Positions 7,762-17,900 of a DNA stretch of 21,464 nt are shown here, piece after piece. This DNA is from CAINVV01 sp037140615 (lineage in GTDB: Bacteria; Bacteroidota; Bacteroidia; Bacteroidales; Prolixibacteraceae). The translations under genes were made by a program, and so were the position numbers. The notes below the pieces were generated by a model. The model worked only from the letters and a program-made list of their open reading frames with translations, ran no database searches and was not told where the DNA came from. How positions within the stretch are numbered: position 1 is the first letter of the stretch; every line of letters begins with the position of its first letter. The stretch spans positions 1 through 21,464 of the forward strand of contig JBAXED010000062.1 in the NCBI GenBank assembly GCA_037140615.1, given 5' to 3'.

Positions 7762-8940
7762 TCAACCATAAGCCCCCATGCCAAAAAATGCCATCTTCTT
7801 GGCCATCCTGTACATGATGCTCTTTTCTGGAATGTTGGGACAGGAGCCATGGCTTGGGACGATTGGTGCAATTTCAAAATCCCTAAGCATCTCTGCTCTT
7901 TGGGAAGTGTTTAAGGCATTGTGTTTCTCTGAGAAATTTTTCAGCCAGACAGGGTCCTCCATCAAGACGCAACCTTTTGTTTTCTGGAGGATGCTGCTCC
8001 TGAAATCGCCCAGGAATTCTGAGTTTTCGTAGATATTCTTCAACTTTCCATCGGCTACATTTTCAGCGGCAAGTTGTATTACCGGACAAGGTTCGATGTT
8101 TCCTGAAGCATTGATGTGATGGCTTAAGCCTTCCGCTGCAGGGCAGAAAGGTTCGCCATCGGCACGCCAATAGGAATCGATTAGAACGACAGGGTATTTC
8201 ATTCGTCCGTCGACCAAAAAATTCCTGAGCCTGAAAATCTCATCCTGACTCAGTGCCAAATCGTAATTCGGACTCTCCCCCACAGGTCGGTAGATATAGT
8301 ACCAGACGTACACGACGCCCATCTTGTGAAGCATCTGTATGAATTCATCGGAAAGCGCCATGTCGATGTTCGATTTGCATACGCTGATAGCGACCCCGGT
8401 GATCAGTCTGTTTTCGACGGAGTTCGTAATTGCCTTGAGTGTTCTTGAATAAATGTTCTTTCCGCCGCGGCGGATATCGGCAACCTGTTCATCGCCTTCC
8501 AAACTAAACAGCGGAGTCACATTGGCCAGTTTTCTAAGTCTTTGCGCCACAGTCTGGCTAAAGAGTGTGCCATTCGAAAAGAGTTGAAAATAGCAATCCT
8601 GATGCCTTTCGAAAATTTCAAACAACTGCTTGTATATCAATGGCTCGCCACCCAAAATACCAAAAAAATAAGATCCTTGCCTTTTGCTTTCCTCTATAAT
8701 CTGATGAATTTTCCCGATGTCCAGGTGCTCCTTCTTTCCATCAGAAGTCACCCAGCAACCCTGACATCTCAGGTTGCAGTCGTTGGTGACAGAAATAAAC
8801 TGAAATGCCGGAAACAGCTCACCCCGCTCCCTCCTCTTTTTGAATTTCCTGAATCCCAGAAAGCCCTTCCAGACCATATTCGTTGTGAATTTGGTGAGGC
8901 AACGGCGGTCGGTATGGAGAAAATTGGCGAGTAGTGACAT
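7762..8940 (-). CDS. Radical SAM protein with SPASM-like C-terminus
   Basis: This 392-residue enzyme carries the radical SAM cluster motif CNLRCQGC (C55, C59, C62), which binds a [4Fe-4S] cluster and SAM to make a 5'-deoxyadenosyl radical. The SAM contact GGEP is at 97-100. The C-terminal part has spaced cysteines (C266, C285, C324, C367) around GNIEPCPVIQ, as in SPASM or Twitch domains that hold auxiliary iron-sulfur clusters. A basic, hydrophobic N-terminus (1-40) could dock on the membrane. It differs from HpnH, the adenosylhopane radical SAM enzyme, in its cluster context and C-terminus. It lies 43 bases after the ferredoxin-like gene, which could supply electrons. In this operon it may add or rearrange groups on the isoprenoid product. 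The family is certain; the reaction is unknown. Confidence 0.88.
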   Translation of the reverse strand: MSLLANFLHTDRRCLTKFTTNMVWKGFLGFRKFKKRRERGELFPAFQFISVTNDCNLRCQGCWVTSDGKKEHLDIGKIHQIIEESKRQGSYFFGILGGEPLIYKQLFEIFERHQDCYFQLFSNGTLFSQTVAQRLRKLANVTPLFSLEGDEQVADIRRGGKNIYSRTLKAITNSVENRLITGVAISVCKSNIDMALSDEFIQMLHKMGVVYVWYYIYRPVGESPNYDLALSQDEIFRLRNFLVDGRMKYPVVLIDSYWRADGEPFCPAAEGLSHHINASGNIEPCPVIQLAAENVADGKLKNIYENSEFLGDFRSSILQKTKGCVLMEDPVWLKNFSEKHNALNTSQRAEMLRDFEIAPIVPSHGSCPNIPEKSIMYRMAKKMAFFGMGAYG

Positions 8941-8983
8941 GGAAAAATATTAATATTGAATTGCCAAAGATAATACGGAATCG

Positions 8984-9763
8984 TTACGGGAGTTTGAAAA
9001 TATTCAGGGCTTTGTCGCGGTCCTCGATGGCTTTTCTCATCGCCTCGTTCCGGATAATTGACTGACGTTTATTCTTTCTTTGCTCCAGAGCCTGATAAAT
9101 ATCGCCGGCCAAAATTGTTTTTACATCGGCCGACTGCCTTTGGTGCTCAGCTTCTTCATCGACTATTTCAGCTCCGCCTATGCCACCATCATGCTGATAT
9201 TTTGGAAATATGATGGCCGTCTGCGGACAGATACGCGCACAAGCCGGACAATTATTTTTACATGACTGCGGATTGACAACAAGCACCTTACCGTCTTTTT
9301 TCTCATACACGCCGAAAAGGCAGAAATCGTGGCATTGGCCGCAGGAGCTGCAGCGTGCATAGTCCAGGACCGGGAACCAGGATTTCCAATCCGTCGATAG
9401 ACTGATCTCCTTGAAAGAGTGTGGCTGCTTGCTATTCTCACAAAATGAGGCGACTTTCGAGGCAATTTCCTCGTTATTTAATTCGAGAAAATTTAAATAC
9501 GATGAATGGCTGTTCTTTACATCAACATTACCCTGTTCCAAAAGCAGCTTCATGGATCTTTCGAAGCAACCAATGATGAGATATTCATTTTCATCCTTGA
9601 AAACCGCTTTGAGTTGATCCTTTCCTAAAACGGAAAGCATACATAAATCCGACAGAACTATCACTTCTGCAGGAGAATCTTTGAGATAATTTTCAATCCA
9701 CTGCAGCCTTTCAGGTTCAATTCTTTCACCTCCGCACCGACAAAATACTATTGCTTTTCCCAT
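8984..9763 (-). CDS. Ferredoxin-like 4Fe-4S protein with extra N-terminal domain
   Basis: The 259-residue protein has two [4Fe-4S] motifs at its centre. One is CSSCGQCHDFC (C138, C141, C144, C148). The other is CKNNCPACARICP (C168, C172, C175, C179). Before them is a domain of about 120 residues that begins AIVFCRCGGERI and contains a second cysteine site (IIGCFERS, C66). This start recalls the small Cys motifs of HdrA-like and related redox proteins, but I cannot assign the domain. After the clusters is a charged helical tail. It is the first gene of the operon, so it is probably the electron donor or scaffold for the radical SAM enzyme and perhaps for the DUF116 domain. The ATG at 9763 follows a plausible promoter. 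Confidence 0.82.
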   Translation of the reverse strand: MGKAIVFCRCGGERIEPERLQWIENYLKDSPAEVIVLSDLCMLSVLGKDQLKAVFKDENEYLIIGCFERSMKLLLEQGNVDVKNSHSSYLNFLELNNEEIASKVASFCENSKQPHSFKEISLSTDWKSWFPVLDYARCSSCGQCHDFCLFGVYEKKDGKVLVVNPQSCKNNCPACARICPQTAIIFPKYQHDGGIGGAEIVDEEAEHQRQSADVKTILAGDIYQALEQRKNKRQSIIRNEAMRKAIEDRDKALNIFKLP

Positions 9764-9805
9764 TCGAAAATTCTAAATAACCAGGTTGGCTTATGTTATG
9801 TATTG

Positions 9806-9837
9806 CAAGAGTATTAAATGTTTTAGCCAAATCCAAA
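9806..9837 (-). promoter_or_regulatory. Possible promoter of the isoprenoid operon
   Basis: On the minus strand there is TTTG (9834-9837), a 20-base spacer, then TACTCTTG (9806-9813). This is one mismatch from the Bacteroidetes primary sigma factor pattern TTTG-N19-TAnnTTTG. It would start transcription about 35 to 40 bases before the ATG of the ferredoxin-like gene at 9763. It was found by eye, and short AT-rich motifs like this occur by chance. Confidence 0.35.
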
Positions 9838-9887
9838 TGGAAATAAGGATTCCCCACAAGTCTGACTCAATCCTTGAAGACCTATAT

Positions 9888-11855
9888 TCACTTTTTTTGA
9901 TTATCGGTCAAGATCTTTAATTGTTCCAGTGTTTGTTTATCGCCAGGATTAAACTTCAGAACGATCAGATAATCGGCAATGGCTCCAATATAATCTTTCA
10001 GCTTAACTTTTGCAAAGGCTCTGTTGTAATAGTGGCTATAGTTCGTCTTTTCAATTCGAATAAGTTCATTCAGATCTGTTAGCGCCTTCTCATACTTCTC
10101 TGTCTCCAGATACAGTACACTTCTGTTTCTGATTATTGACAGGGCTGCGTTTGGATCCTTTTCCAAAGCTGAATCATAATCCCTGATAGCCTCTTCCTTT
10201 AAGTTCATCTGATCGTAGATGATGGCCCTGTTGTAGTAGGTCCTGCCACTTTTAGGATTCAATCGAACAGCCATATTAAGAAGCTGAAGTGCAGTCTTAA
10301 ATTCATTCCTCGACTGAAGTATGACTCCCATTCCTTCATAGACATCAGGGGAAGCTGTTTTGTGCTCAATGGCCACCTTGAAGTCTGAAATAGCTTTGTT
10401 TTCCAGAATCTTTCGTTGATTCTGATCAACAGTCCGCGACGATTGTCCATAATAGTACTTACCCCTTGCGCGCCATGCCAGTTCCTGGTTTGGGTGGTTT
10501 TCAATTGCCTGAGTCCAGAGCGTTTCGGAGTTATACCAGACATTTACCTGCTTCCTGGCAAGAACCAGCATAATGACAATGAAGAATCCTGCTAAGATTA
10601 GAAGCCATTTCCTGGTATTTCCGGTATTTTGGGAAATATAATAGGCAGGAATGATTGAAATCCCGATATAAGGAAGGTAGGTATATCTTTCAGCCATGAT
10701 GGCCTTGCCGACTGACAAAAATTGAAGTACAAATACCAGCATAACCAGGTAAAATCCCAGGCTGAACACGAATAATTTTGTTTTCCTCATGGAGAAAAAC
10801 ACAAGTATAGAGACAAGCATGAACGCCAGGAGAGATAGCCAGAGGAGCAATGGAAAACTACCATTGCTCATTTCTCCAATTTCAGGATATGGATAGAAGG
10901 TGGACTGATTTATAGGGAAAACAAACTTTATCAGATAAGCTATAAATCCATAGGAAGCAATCTGGAAGCGCTGAAGCCATGAAAACGGAGCAATGATATT
11001 GATCACGGAATCAGGTTCTTTCATGAAATTTAGCATTCCGAGAAAATTTTCTCCGCCTTGAATCTGAAGGGCCATTAATCCAAAAAACAACGAAACGGCA
11101 AAAAACGGCAGTAAGGCGAGAATGGTTTTTATAGAAAAAGTCTTTACCAGCACAGATTTATTCGAATTTCCTTCATCATTGATGGTGAAGTACCTGATCA
11201 AAATTGCCATAACAGGGAATACCACTGAGGTTGCCTTCGAAAGGCAGGCAAATATGAACAGAATGAAAGAGAGAGCAAGCCAGATATACTTCTTTGACTT
11301 ATCGTGTAAATACTTATACCAGGCAATCAGGCCTGACAAAAAGAAAAAACTGCTCAGAACATCTTTCCTGGCAGATATCCAGGCGACTGATTCGACATGC
11401 ATGGGATGAACGGCAAATAGGGCTGCCACAAAAAAGGCAAGAATCAGATTCCTGGCAAACAGCAAATAGATAAGTGTAAATACAAGGAGAACATTGAGTG
11501 CGTGCAAAATGATATTGCCAATAATAAACGGCATTGGTGATATCCCCTCCGGACATGTTTTGCAACTATTGTCATTCAGTCTCAAACTAAGAATTGTAAG
11601 CGGATGGAAATTCGCTGAAACCACGGTGGAAAAAATCGCCTTCAGATCGGTCTCTCCGCCTGATCTCACCAATTTGTTGTTGATGACATATTCGTTATCA
11701 TCCCAGCTTACAAAGCTATTCCTGACAGCTCCGGAATAAGTTAGCAATACTAGAAGAACAAGCAAAACACAGCTGCCCAATAGCCACCTGTTTGAAAATG
11801 CATTAGCAGGAGTTATTCCCCTTTCAAACAAATATTTTAATTTCGTATCTGGCAT
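9888..11855 (-). CDS. TMTC-like membrane glycosyltransferase with C-terminal TPR repeats
   Basis: The 655-residue protein has a multi-pass membrane part (residues about 25-430) and a soluble TPR part (about 480-650). The first membrane helix (LLGSCVLLVLLVLLTYSG) is followed by VSWDDNEYVI with the acidic pair D52-D53, and later by HPMHVESVAWISARKDVLS. Both are typical of the GT-C fold proteins related to eukaryotic TMTC O-mannosyltransferases and their bacterial TPR homologues. The C-terminal repeats (for example YYNRAIIYDQMNLKEEAIRD) are classic TPRs that should bind a protein partner outside the membrane. The likely role is sugar transfer from a lipid carrier to extracytoplasmic proteins. 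It stands divergent from the secreted protease gene at 11967, with 111 bases between them. The sugar and targets are not known, and bacterial members are poorly characterised. Confidence 0.75.
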   Translation of the reverse strand: MPDTKLKYLFERGITPANAFSNRWLLGSCVLLVLLVLLTYSGAVRNSFVSWDDNEYVINNKLVRSGGETDLKAIFSTVVSANFHPLTILSLRLNDNSCKTCPEGISPMPFIIGNIILHALNVLLVFTLIYLLFARNLILAFFVAALFAVHPMHVESVAWISARKDVLSSFFFLSGLIAWYKYLHDKSKKYIWLALSFILFIFACLSKATSVVFPVMAILIRYFTINDEGNSNKSVLVKTFSIKTILALLPFFAVSLFFGLMALQIQGGENFLGMLNFMKEPDSVINIIAPFSWLQRFQIASYGFIAYLIKFVFPINQSTFYPYPEIGEMSNGSFPLLLWLSLLAFMLVSILVFFSMRKTKLFVFSLGFYLVMLVFVLQFLSVGKAIMAERYTYLPYIGISIIPAYYISQNTGNTRKWLLILAGFFIVIMLVLARKQVNVWYNSETLWTQAIENHPNQELAWRARGKYYYGQSSRTVDQNQRKILENKAISDFKVAIEHKTASPDVYEGMGVILQSRNEFKTALQLLNMAVRLNPKSGRTYYNRAIIYDQMNLKEEAIRDYDSALEKDPNAALSIIRNRSVLYLETEKYEKALTDLNELIRIEKTNYSHYYNRAFAKVKLKDYIGAIADYLIVLKFNPGDKQTLEQLKILTDNQKK

Positions 11856-11966
11856 CCTGCAAAAATATTAAAATATTGCACCCATCCTGACCCCAAATCA
11901 TGCTTAATTCTTCTTTGTTAAACCTTAAGGCATCGCTCTTTGTTAGTTAATAATAATATATTTATC

Positions 11967-14900
11967 ATGAGGAGAATTTATTTCATATCGCTTTTGATAC
12001 TGCTTGTCAACTTAAGTTGGGCTCAGAGGCTTGATCCAAACCAATACACAATTACACTGAATGAGAAAAGCATAACTCCGGCTGCTGATTTTCAGGAAGT
12101 AAGAAAGGGGCTGAAATCCCAACGCTTAACCAACGTTCCTTTGCAGGCCAATCATTTCATTTTGCAGTTCATGTCCCTTCCCACCCTTGAGGAGCAGATA
12201 AAGCTTAAATCTCAAGGAATAAACTTGTTAAACTATGTTCAGGGCAATGCCTATTTTGTTTCCGTTACTTCCGGGTTTTATAATATCGATAAAAGTGCCT
12301 CATTGAACCTCAGGTCATTGATAGACATTTTGCCTGAGTATAAAATGAATGCGGAGCTTGTCAGTGGCAATATTCCTGACTATGCCAAGGAAGGTGAAAA
12401 CATGGTAAAAGTGGTGGTTTCATTTTTTAAGGATATTGATGATGCCGCAGTGATCGCCGATGTTTCTAAACTGAAAACATCACATTTTAAAATGATGAGG
12501 ATTTTCAACCAGTTTACTGCCTCCATTAAAAGATCTGATATTTATATACTGGCATCGATGGATTGGGTACAGAATATTGAGATGGCTGCACCTCCAAAAG
12601 TATTAAAGAATGATCATGGCAAATCATTGCATAGGGCCAATGTTTTAAGCTCCACTATCACCGGCCTGGGTTTTGGCTTAACCGGCAAAGGAGTTAAAAT
12701 TGGCCTTTGGGATGCTGATGTCGAATATCACCGGGATTTTAATGACAGGGTTTTCAACCGGGAATCTGAAATGCATTATACCAATCATGGAACCCATACC
12801 TGCGGAACGCTAATTAGTGCCGGGCTGCTCGATCCAAAAGCTTTAGGAATGGCTCCTGAGGCTACGGTCTATTCCTGGAATTTTGGCATGCAGTCGAATG
12901 GACTGACTGTGGCGGAAGAAAGGCATTTGTCATTGGATAACGATGGAATTGAAATTACCTCAAACTCCTGGGGAGCTAATATAAACACTTGTCCGTCTAA
13001 GGTCATTTACGATTCTTCCGACCACAATGATGACCAATTGGCCTTTTTGTATCCTTACTTCCTGTATGCATTTGCTGCAGGAAACGAACAATCCCTATGC
13101 GATAGCATTGGTGGATATTATACAACCATCTCAAACCTCAAGAATTCATTGAATTGTGCTGCTCTTGACCAGATGGAAAATATGAGTTGGTTTAGCAGCT
13201 TTGGTCCTTCCATGGATGGCCGTTTAGTTCCAAACATCAGTGGCGATGGTGTAAGCGTGTATTCAAACCTCTTTAACAACCAATACGGATTAATGAACGG
13301 AACCTCCATGGCCACACCCGGTATAGCCGGAACATTGGCTTTGGTTTTCCAGCGTTACAAAGAAACCCATGGAGGTCAGCAACCTATTTCTGCCCTGATG
13401 AGAGGGTTAGCTTGCAATACTTCTCATGATCTTGGGAATCCGGGTCCTGATTTCAAATTCGGATATGGCGAAATCAATGGTTTAAGGGCTATCGAGACAA
13501 TGGAACAAAATAATTACTTTATCAATACGGTAAGCCAGGGAACCAATTATTCGCAAAACATAACAGTTCCAGCAGGGGCGGTTGCGTTAAAAGTTATGCT
13601 ATCCTGGACCGATCCAGCAGGTATTGTGGGTACTTCCAGAGTTCTGATTAATAATTTAGATTTAAGTGTGACGCATGACGGTGTAAAAACGCTACCGTGG
13701 ATTTTAGATCCGGCAGATCCTTCCGCAAATGCGGTCAGAGGTATTGATGTGCTGAATAACCTGGAACAGGTAACCCTCCCGAATCCAGCAGCAGGGAGCT
13801 ACCAGATTAATGTTGCCGGATATCAGGTTCCGGAAGGGGTTCAGGAGTTTGCAGTAGTTTATGACATTGTGATGCCAGACCTGAGACTTACCTATCCCAT
13901 CGGAGGCGAATTTTTGGCTCCCGAAAGCCAGGTGGTTGTCCGATGGGATTGTGAAGGGTACACTAATCCGTTTACCCTGGAATACTCCACCGATGGTGGC
14001 GTTAACTATTCGGTTGTTGCTTCAAATATTGACTCATCCAGCAAAGGCTACCTTTGGACTATTCCTGCCGGCGCTACTTCTGCAGGTAAGTTGCGCATTT
14101 CAAATGGTTTACGTCTCAATGTCGACAAGGGATCCTTTCACGTTATGCCGGTTCCGCAAAATGTGAAAGTTCCCTCTGTGCAATGCGGTGTGGCAGGTCC
14201 ATATACCATACAGTGGGATGCCGTTGCCAATGCCAGGTACGAAATACTTAAATTGGATGGTCAGCTTTACAAGCATCTGGCAGATGCTACATCCACCAAA
14301 TACGACATTGTCGGAATTATACCGGATAAAAACAACTTGTATTGCATTCGGGCAATAGACCTTACAACAGGAGCAATTAGCCAGCGCTCCCTTGCTGTAA
14401 CCCTGCAAGCTACAGCTCCTGTGGCATCCTTACCCTATCAAGAAAAGTTTGATAGCCAAAGTTCGGCCAATTTTTGCTTAACAGCTGATAAAGGACAAGC
14501 AAATGTAAGGTATATCACTAACGCTCAGCAATATGGAATTCGTTTGGAGGGAACCTCGGGTGCAACTGCTGACTGGGTAGATAGTACTGATTCAACATGC
14601 TTTGCAAAAAACCCAACCTATGTCGTTAAGGCATCTATTGGTATCAGTGACGCTTCCGCGATGGCCGGAAAGCAATTCAGGCTAAAATTTGATTACAGGC
14701 AGAAATACCGCACATCAGCAGGTACATCTTATTTCAGGGTAAAGGTTAATGGAAATTACCTTACCAATATGGAAGGAACGCGAATTTACGGCAACACAAA
14801 TCAGTCAAGTTACAAATCCGTCTATTATGACCTTTCAGCGTATGCTGGTCTTCCATCCCTATCTGTTGATTTTGAAGCAGTATGCAAAACAGGCTACACC

Positions 14901-17900
14901 GTCCATAAAGACAACGATAATTATGATGATTATAGTGATTATACGAAGGATAAGGGAGATTTTGTAGCCATCGATAACATCGAAATAAGTGAAGTCGCAG
15001 AGGATATAGCCATGACCTCTTTAACCGTGAGCAGCGGGATGACAAATGCAGAAACGATTTCTGTCAAAATAAAAAACCTTTCCGGCTCCAGGGTTATCAA
15101 TATTCCGGTATCCTATTCTATCAATGGGGGCACCATGGTTAGCGAATCAGTTCCGGGTCCAATTGATCAGATGGCTGAAGTTGCTTATGTATTCTCGACA
15201 AAAGCTGATTTTTCAAAGTCAGGATTCTATACAGTAAACGCATCGGTTAAAAGGCCAAACGACCCGGTCCCGGAGAACAACAGCCAGACCTTAACAAAAG
15301 TCAACAACGGAACCGATATTATTATGGGAATAACCACCGGAATTGTCACAACGTGTTCAGCTGTTTTGGTCGATCCGGGAGGAAGATATGTTAATTATAA
15401 AGATTCCCTGGACTTTAATATCACTTTAAAACCCGGTTCCCCTGATAAAAACATTAAAATTACCTTTAGTGAATTTGAAACTGAACAACAAAGTGATTTT
15501 CTCTATGTCTACAGCGGAACATCCCCTATCGCGGCCAATCTGTTGGGGAAATTCTCCGGAAGTATATTGCCCTCATCGTTCACATCACTCGTTTTGGGCG
15601 GTGAATTATACCTACGGTTTACTTCGGATAATGGAATGAATTACAAGGGCTTTATGGCAACCATCGAATGCGTGGATAAAATGATCGATGCAGCTCTGAC
15701 AGAAATAACCGCTCCTGCAAACAGTGGCGAAAAAACTGTCGCCGAAACGGTGACGGTTACAGTCTCGAATCCGGGTATTCATGATCTGCTTAACGCGGAT
15801 GTGTATTATCAGATAGACAACAACACTCCTGTTCACGAACAGGTTGATACCCTTGTTTCAAGGGCTCCGGCTAAAAGCTACTCCTTTAAAACCAAAGCTG
15901 ATTTGTCAGTACCCGGAACTTATGCTTTGAAAGCATGGATCGTTGTTCCCGGGGATGCTTTTGATGCAAATAATTCAGTAACTGCCAAAATTATAAGTAC
16001 TTCAAAGAAAATTTCATTAACAGACGTAGGTATTGAAGCAATTTCAACCATTTATCCAAAACGATTGGCTGGCCCCAATTCCTTTGTCACTGCGTCCGTA
16101 AAAAATTATGGAAATGAAACTTTTACCGGTTCAATTGCAATGGCTTACACCATTGATGGAGGCCCTCAGGTTGTTGAGAATTATCCGGTTACAATGAATG
16201 CTGATGAGACAATATCCTATACCTTCACAAACAAAGCTGATTTATCCAGACCAAATCACACTTACCATATTGATGTTTCTGCGATGGTGACCGGCGATGC
16301 AAATTCTGCAAACGATCATTCGACTTATACTATAGAGACACCTGCTGGTTCTGTCTTAAATGTGATTGGAACTTTTAATGGTACCACGGCCCTGGTTACA
16401 GCACCTGCCATCTCTGCTGTTGATTTGATAAAAAACTACACTGTTGAGTGCTGGGTAAATCTTAGTGATCCTTTGGGTTTTGGACGCATTTTCGATAAAA
16501 CCAATGTGATTCTCTTTTATCAGACAACTTTTGGAAGTATGGTTTACCCAATTGATAGTTATATCCTATCCGTCACAACTGAGGACAACAGTAACTTAAC
16601 CTATTATTATCCTGGTACAGTTAAGCTCCATCAATGGCGGCACCTGGCTCTAACAGTAGATGCCACCGGCACCAGGTATACCTTTTATATCAATGGCGTA
16701 GCGCAAACACCTGAACTTTTATCAGGAATACCTTCTGCTGCAAAAACAAATTCTTCAGCTGATTTATACCTGGGAAACAGATTGGATTTAGCCCGGGGGA
16801 TTTCCGGAAGCATTGATGAGGTACGTATCTGGAATTCCTGCTTAACACAGGCTACCATTGCCTCCAATATGATGACCGATTACCCTGCCGGAACAGCCGG
16901 AATGCTAGCTTACTATAAGTTTAAAGAGGGAAGCGGAAATTATCTGTACGATTATTCGGCAAACGACAACACTGCTTATATTTCCGGAGCCGATGTGTCG
17001 GGTTTAGGGAAAGGTAAATTCTGGAACAATCAGACCGCTTTGATGCATAGCTATTCCTTCGCTGGAGAGGTCATACCTACCACCTTCGATGCAGCGACCA
17101 ATTCATTTACTTCGATTGTGCCTGCAGGAACCGATCTTTCGAAATTAACGGCAAATTTCACCATTGACCAAAAATCAACAGTAACTGTTGGCAACACACC
17201 ACAGGTAAGCGGAAAAACAGTGAATAACTTTACTGGCACGGTAGATTACACGGTTGCAGGAATCGGTTTTAACACAGGAATAACACAAACCTTTCAAGTA
17301 AAAGTTTCCCACGATACCAACTCCGCCTGTGACCTGACGGCTTTCACTTTTGAAACAGTCAATAACCCCGGATTATCAGGACAAATTGCACTTGACAAGA
17401 ATGGCAGCAATTTTTATAAAAAAGTGACACCAGGAACAGTTTTGTCTGCATTGAAGGCAACTTACACGAATTCGCAGGGAAGTTTGGTTTTTATAAATGG
17501 GATTCAGCAAACCAGTCCGCAGCTCTCTGCCTTGGATTACACCCATCCGTTGATGGCAAAGGTGGTTTCGGAAAACGGAAGATCCTTCCAGCAATATAGT
17601 ATTACGGTCGATTCCAGGAATTCACAAGCCTATTTAAATGCATTCAATATTCCCGGGAAACAAGTGGGTTCCACCAATATTGTAGCTGCTAATCACAGCA
17701 TCGGAATATGGGTCAATAAAAAAGCTAATTTATCAATGCTAACACCCTCCTTTTCTGTTTCAACGAATGCCCGTGTCTATGTAAACAATGTGACGCAATG
17801 GAATGGCATAACCTCTAATAACTTCTCCCAACCGTTGGTTTACAGGATTTCTTCGGAAGATGAATCGACGAGCGTTGATTGGAATGTTACCGTAAAGATA

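Noticed and set aside
7656..7877. Short open frame on the minus strand across the tandem repeat (73 codons)
   Set aside because: It overlaps the end of the radical SAM gene in another frame and its C-terminal half is just translated repeat and purine tract.
7762..8940. Identity as HpnH, the hopanoid radical SAM enzyme
   Set aside because: The cluster motif context (CNLRCQGCW) and the cysteine-rich C-terminus do not match my recollection of HpnH, and other hpn genes are absent.
9845..9875. Hairpin AAGGATT/AATCCTT after the TMTC-like gene
   Set aside because: Stem is only 7 bp with a 17-base loop and no strong T run, so it is too weak to call a terminator.
11860..11867. TATTTTTG matching the -7 box before the TMTC-like gene
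   Set aside because: It sits 5 bases before the start codon and has no TTTG at the right distance (the nearest is 26 bases away).
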